A DNA stretch of 9,916 nt from positions 1-9,916 of the forward strand of contig CAAGIU010000438.1 in assembly GCA_900770015.1 (NCBI GenBank), read 5' to 3'. Made by a program: the position numbers and the translations under genes. Each line of letters begins with the position of its first letter. Position 1 is the stretch's first letter. This document shows positions 7,302-9,916 of the stretch, piece by piece. The DNA comes from an uncultured Oscillospiraceae bacterium (GTDB lineage: Bacteria; Bacillota_A; Clostridia; Oscillospirales; Oscillospiraceae). The notes below the pieces were generated by a model, which ran no database searches, was not told the origin of the DNA, and was given only the letters and a program-made list of their open reading frames with translations.

Positions 7302-8345
7302 TCAGTAATGCACCACATTGCCTGCCCTGCGGATGCGCTCCAGAACGGGAGCCGCTTCCGGACTGGTGAAATAGTCCAGCGTGGTGGCGGGAACCAGGGC
7401 TTTCAGGGTGTCCCAGTCCCCGTTTTGCAGGGCCGCGCGGACAGTGGAGGCGCTGATGGCTTTGCCACCGGCTTCCCTGCGGGGGATGACGTGGCATTGG
7501 ACACCCGCCTTGGGCAGCTCCTGCGCCATGATCCTGTTGTACAGCCCCGTCACCTGGCTGGTGGGCTCCTCGCCTACGAACCGGTGGGTCACATTCAGAG
7601 CCTGGGCGATTCTGGTGAACACCGCCAGATCCAGCCAGGCGTGGCCGTCGATCACCGCCGCTTCATCCTTGAGGAAATAGCTGGGAAAGGTGGCGCTGCT
7701 GATGATGTAGGGGCCGGAATCGTGGAGCACTACCCCCGGAATGTGGGCGATCCCCGCCTGCACCAGCCTTTTCCGCACCGCAAAGGGCACTAAGGAGGCA
7801 TCCTCGCTGAGGACGAACAGGTGCAGGGTGTCACAGTTCTTTGCGGCAGTCTCCACCAGATATTGATGCCCCAAAGTAAAGGGGTTGGCGTTCATTACCA
7901 GAGCGGCGGAAACGCCGCTGCTTTTTGTTTTTTCCAGATTTTTCAGGTAATTGGGGAAACCGCTTCTCCGGTTCTCCATGAATACCAGTGTTCCATCCAC
8001 CCGGGCAATCTCGTAAAAGCCCAGACTGGCGAAAAACCTGGCGGATGTCACCTTGGTATACAGGAACAGGTGCGTATTGCCCCGGGCGTACTGCATCTGC
8101 ATCAGGTGGGAGATGATCTCATTCAGCAGCCCCTCCCCCTGATGCCCGGAGCTGACGGCAAAGCACCGCAGCGTGGCCCCAAAGCAGCTGCCGGTGGCGA
8201 TGATTTCATCGTCACCGTCCCGCAGGGCGCAGATGTAGTCCAGATGGGCGTCCCGGGTGATGCCCTCCCTTTGCAGCAGCGCGTCGATCTGCGCGAGGCT
8301 GTATTTGTCCGAGGGGAAGATTTGGGAAAGGAAATACTCACTCAT
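7302..8345 (-). CDS. citC: [Citrate (pro-3S)-lyase] ligase
   Basis: Acetylates the thiol of the phosphoribosyl-dephospho-CoA group on citrate lyase acyl carrier protein (CitD) using acetate and ATP, switching the lyase on. At 347 residues it has the usual CitC length. The N-terminal part (about 1-130) looks like a GNAT acetyltransferase domain, with the motif SSGHQGEGLLNEII at 65-78 and the FFASLGFYEI strand-turn at 104-113. The C-terminal part is a nucleotidyltransferase domain with NPFTLGHQYLVE (154-165) as the adenylyl-binding HxGH-type motif, VGEEP (257-261), and KAISAST at 295-301 before the final helix. ATG at 8345 is preceded by AAGGAGG at 8352-8358, which lies inside the last codons of citXG. 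The two genes overlap by 8 bp (ATGAGTGA), so translation is probably coupled. No key residue is missing. It is the last gene of the visible operon. Confidence 0.95.
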   Translation of the reverse strand: MSEYFLSQIFPSDKYSLAQIDALLQREGITRDAHLDYICALRDGDDEIIATGSCFGATLRCFAVSSGHQGEGLLNEIISHLMQMQYARGNTHLFLYTKVTSARFFASLGFYEIARVDGTLVFMENRRSGFPNYLKNLEKTKSSGVSAALVMNANPFTLGHQYLVETAAKNCDTLHLFVLSEDASLVPFAVRKRLVQAGIAHIPGVVLHDSGPYIISSATFPSYFLKDEAAVIDGHAWLDLAVFTRIAQALNVTHRFVGEEPTSQVTGLYNRIMAQELPKAGVQCHVIPRREAGGKAISASTVRAALQNGDWDTLKALVPATTLDYFTSPEAAPVLERIRRAGNVVHY

Positions 8346-9693
8346 ACGCTTCCTCCTTCAAAAAATGCAGCATATAGGTAAGTGCCAGCAGGTCGGCTGT
8401 GCCGCCGGGGGACAGGTTGTTCCGAATAAACGCCATATCCAGCTTCTCCAGCGTTTCTTTTGTGGGGAACGGCTCTCTTTCCAGCAAAGCGCTGATTTCT
8501 TCGGCGGTTTTCTTTGCCAGGTCATAGCCGCCCCGGTGAATCATGTTGGTGTCTGCCGTGTTTGCCAGCATGGCAAGCAGCGCCGCGCAGCCCGCCTCGT
8601 TGATGGATTTCCCTGCGGCCAGGGCCGCTTCCAGCTTGGGAAGGCCCACGTTCAGCACTGCAGGGAAGCCCCCTTCCGCCTGCCCCCGGACGCCGGTGAT
8701 GCCGTATTGCAGATACAGCCTCTGACCGGTGGTTTTCGCGGTCTCCGGGGTCAGGTTCGCGTAATCCCCGGAGACGAGGCCTTTGGTCATGGCGGCACAT
8801 TCCGCCAGAACCGCACCGGGATTGCTCCACTGCTCCCGCTCCAGCCGTCCCAGAGCGCCGCAGAGGATGCCCATGGAGAAGATGGCGCCCTTGTGGGTGT
8901 TGACCCCGGCAGTGGCGTGGAGCATTTTCCCCTCCGCCAGTTTCCCCGGCAGGCGCAGACGGCGGAAGGTCTGCCGGGGATCCGCCGTTTCTCTGCCGAT
9001 GCTCACGCACTGCGCGAAATAGGGATACAGCGCGGCGACGCTGGCCTGGAAGGTGAAGAAATCCATATCCCGGTGGCTGCCGCTGTTCTCCCGGTCCACC
9101 AGACCCGGCTTGGGGGTGGTGGCAACTTCGTATAAAAGCGCCTGGGTGGCAAGCCGCGCGGCATCGGCACTGTCTGATGCAGCCAGCGCCCGGCGCAGAA
9201 TTTCCTGGGTTTTCGCCTGCAATTCCGCGATGGTGTGTGTACGGCTCCGGGCGCAGACCTGGGCCGGTCCGCCGCAGATCAGGCATTTGCGTCCCGGCAG
9301 GCCCAGCTCCTGACGATCCACCTTCCGTCCGCCCGGGCAAAGCACGTCCATATCAAACAGCCGTCCCACCGGGGCGTGATCCTCAATCTCTGCCGTGATT
9401 GCCTTGACCGCAAGGGGGTCCGCGTCCAATAGAAAGATAGCTTCATTTCCGGTCTTTTCCTGAATTTCTTCAAAATAAGTTACGGGAATGCCAGCCAAGT
9501 CCAACTGCTCCCGCAGAAGCCGCTTGCCCAGCGCGTAGCCCCGGCGGATCAGGGAGCTGTTCTTCACCGGTCCCGCAATATTCATCGTAAAGCAAATCAT
9601 CGTCCTGTCATACGTGCGCAGCAGCGCCTGCTGCCGGACAGAGCGCCGCTCCCGGGCTTCCAGCATTTCCGGCAATGTCACTTCCGTGATCAT
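8338..9693 (-). CDS. citXG: Bifunctional CitX-CitG citrate lyase prosthetic-group protein
   Basis: A 451-residue fusion of two maturation enzymes. The CitG part makes triphosphoribosyl-dephospho-CoA from ATP and dephospho-CoA; the CitX part transfers it to a serine of the lyase acyl carrier protein CitD. CitX spans about 1-170: KNSSLIRRGYALGKRLL (44-60), GRLFDMDVLCPGGRKVDRQ (110-128), and the CxxC-type KCLICGGPAQVCARSR (136-151). CitG spans about 180-451: TTPKPGLVDRENSGSHRDMD (192-211), TAGVNTHKGAIFSMG (261-275), DTNMIHRGG (381-389), and NNLSPGGTADLLALTYMLHFL (425-445). Both halves look intact. Fused CitXG proteins are known in some bacteria, for example Haemophilus. The start at 9693 has AAGGAG at 9703-9708, 9 nt upstream; in-frame ATGs at 9717 and 9735 lack a ribosome site. 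The lyase subunits are not in the window. Confidence 0.95.
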   Translation of the reverse strand: MITEVTLPEMLEARERRSVRQQALLRTYDRTMICFTMNIAGPVKNSSLIRRGYALGKRLLREQLDLAGIPVTYFEEIQEKTGNEAIFLLDADPLAVKAITAEIEDHAPVGRLFDMDVLCPGGRKVDRQELGLPGRKCLICGGPAQVCARSRTHTIAELQAKTQEILRRALAASDSADAARLATQALLYEVATTPKPGLVDRENSGSHRDMDFFTFQASVAALYPYFAQCVSIGRETADPRQTFRRLRLPGKLAEGKMLHATAGVNTHKGAIFSMGILCGALGRLEREQWSNPGAVLAECAAMTKGLVSGDYANLTPETAKTTGQRLYLQYGITGVRGQAEGGFPAVLNVGLPKLEAALAAGKSINEAGCAALLAMLANTADTNMIHRGGYDLAKKTAEEISALLEREPFPTKETLEKLDMAFIRNNLSPGGTADLLALTYMLHFLKEEAYE

Positions 9694-9708
9694 CTTTGAC
9701 CGCTCCTT
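9691..9708 (-). promoter_or_regulatory. Ribosome binding site choosing the citXG start
   Basis: AAGGAG at 9703-9708 on the minus strand stands 9 nt before ATG at 9691-9693. This picks the third of three in-frame ATGs; the upstream two are preceded only by GC-rich sequence without a Shine-Dalgarno match. Confidence 0.75.
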
Positions 9709-9916
9709 TGTCGACATTTCGCGGCAGTTCCGCAAACGCGTTCCCCTGCGGCAGAGCCAAAGCTTCCTCCCGACGAAGGGGTCTGCGTGTATTCATAATA
9801 CAGTAGATGCGCTCCGTTGTGAAGCCCCTGTTTTCCAAAGGCAACACCGCATAATGGGACAAGGAGATTCGGCGAGGGATTTTGGCCCAGCCGAAAGTTC
9901 TGAAAATGCGGGAATA
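9694..9916 (-). other. Unassigned region upstream of citXG
   Basis: I do not recognise this stretch. On the minus strand two frames stay open to the window edge. One runs from the edge to a stop at 9608, passing 86 bp into citXG. The other ends with a TGA at 9690-9692 that overlaps the citXG start as ATGA, the usual form of translational coupling. Neither product (for example YAVLPLENRGFTTERIYCIM in the first) matches a citrate lyase subunit I know. At most one can be real. It may be the 3' end of an upstream gene or a non-coding repeat. No promoter or terminator is evident. Confidence 0.35.

Overview
The window looks like chromosomal DNA of a Gram-positive anaerobe of the class Clostridia, most likely a gut Oscillospiraceae/Ruminococcaceae-type bacterium. 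The grounds are strong AAGGAGG-type ribosome binding sites, a moderately GC-rich coding style, the non-mevalonate isoprenoid gene ispE, a one-pass membrane Ser/Thr kinase, a Zn-ribbon/Ig-like membrane protein, a small DUF378 membrane protein, citrate lyase maturation genes, and long palindromic intergenic repeats of the sort that recur in these genomes. Genus and species cannot be fixed from sequence reading alone.

Layout, left to right. 1-160 is a highly structured palindromic intergenic repeat. 316-1173 (minus) is ispE with its own terminator and a good promoter. 1330-1533 (plus) is a 67-residue DUF378-type membrane protein, divergent from ispE. A hairpin separates it from the convergent gene 1582-2709 (minus), which encodes a zinc-ribbon, single-pass membrane protein with two BIG2-like extracellular domains. 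That gene is divergent from the 1073-residue membrane Ser/Thr kinase at 2852-6073 (plus), and the two share a 142-bp promoter region. After a terminator comes 6214-6819 (plus), a zinc-dependent phospholipase C family protein. The stretch 6820-7301 holds no convincing gene but contains two leftward-facing hairpin terminators and a 142-bp near-palindromic element. 7302-8345 and 8338-9693 (both minus) are citC and a citX-citG fusion, overlapping by 8 bp in one operon. The right end (9694-9916) is unassigned.

How the genes work together. The kinase and the zinc-ribbon protein have the same plan: a cytoplasmic N-terminal domain, a low-complexity linker, one membrane span, and an extracellular run of Ig/FN3-like beta domains. 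With their back-to-back promoters they look like a paired envelope-sensing module. This is the best candidate for an under-described system here. Its most distinctive detail is an exact 12-residue repeat, present six times, in the kinase linker. CitXG and CitC make and attach, then acetylate, the prosthetic group of citrate lyase. The lyase subunits themselves (CitD, CitE, CitF) are not in the window and would be expected nearby, possibly just upstream beyond position 9916. IspE belongs to the MEP isoprenoid pathway and has no evident link to its neighbours.
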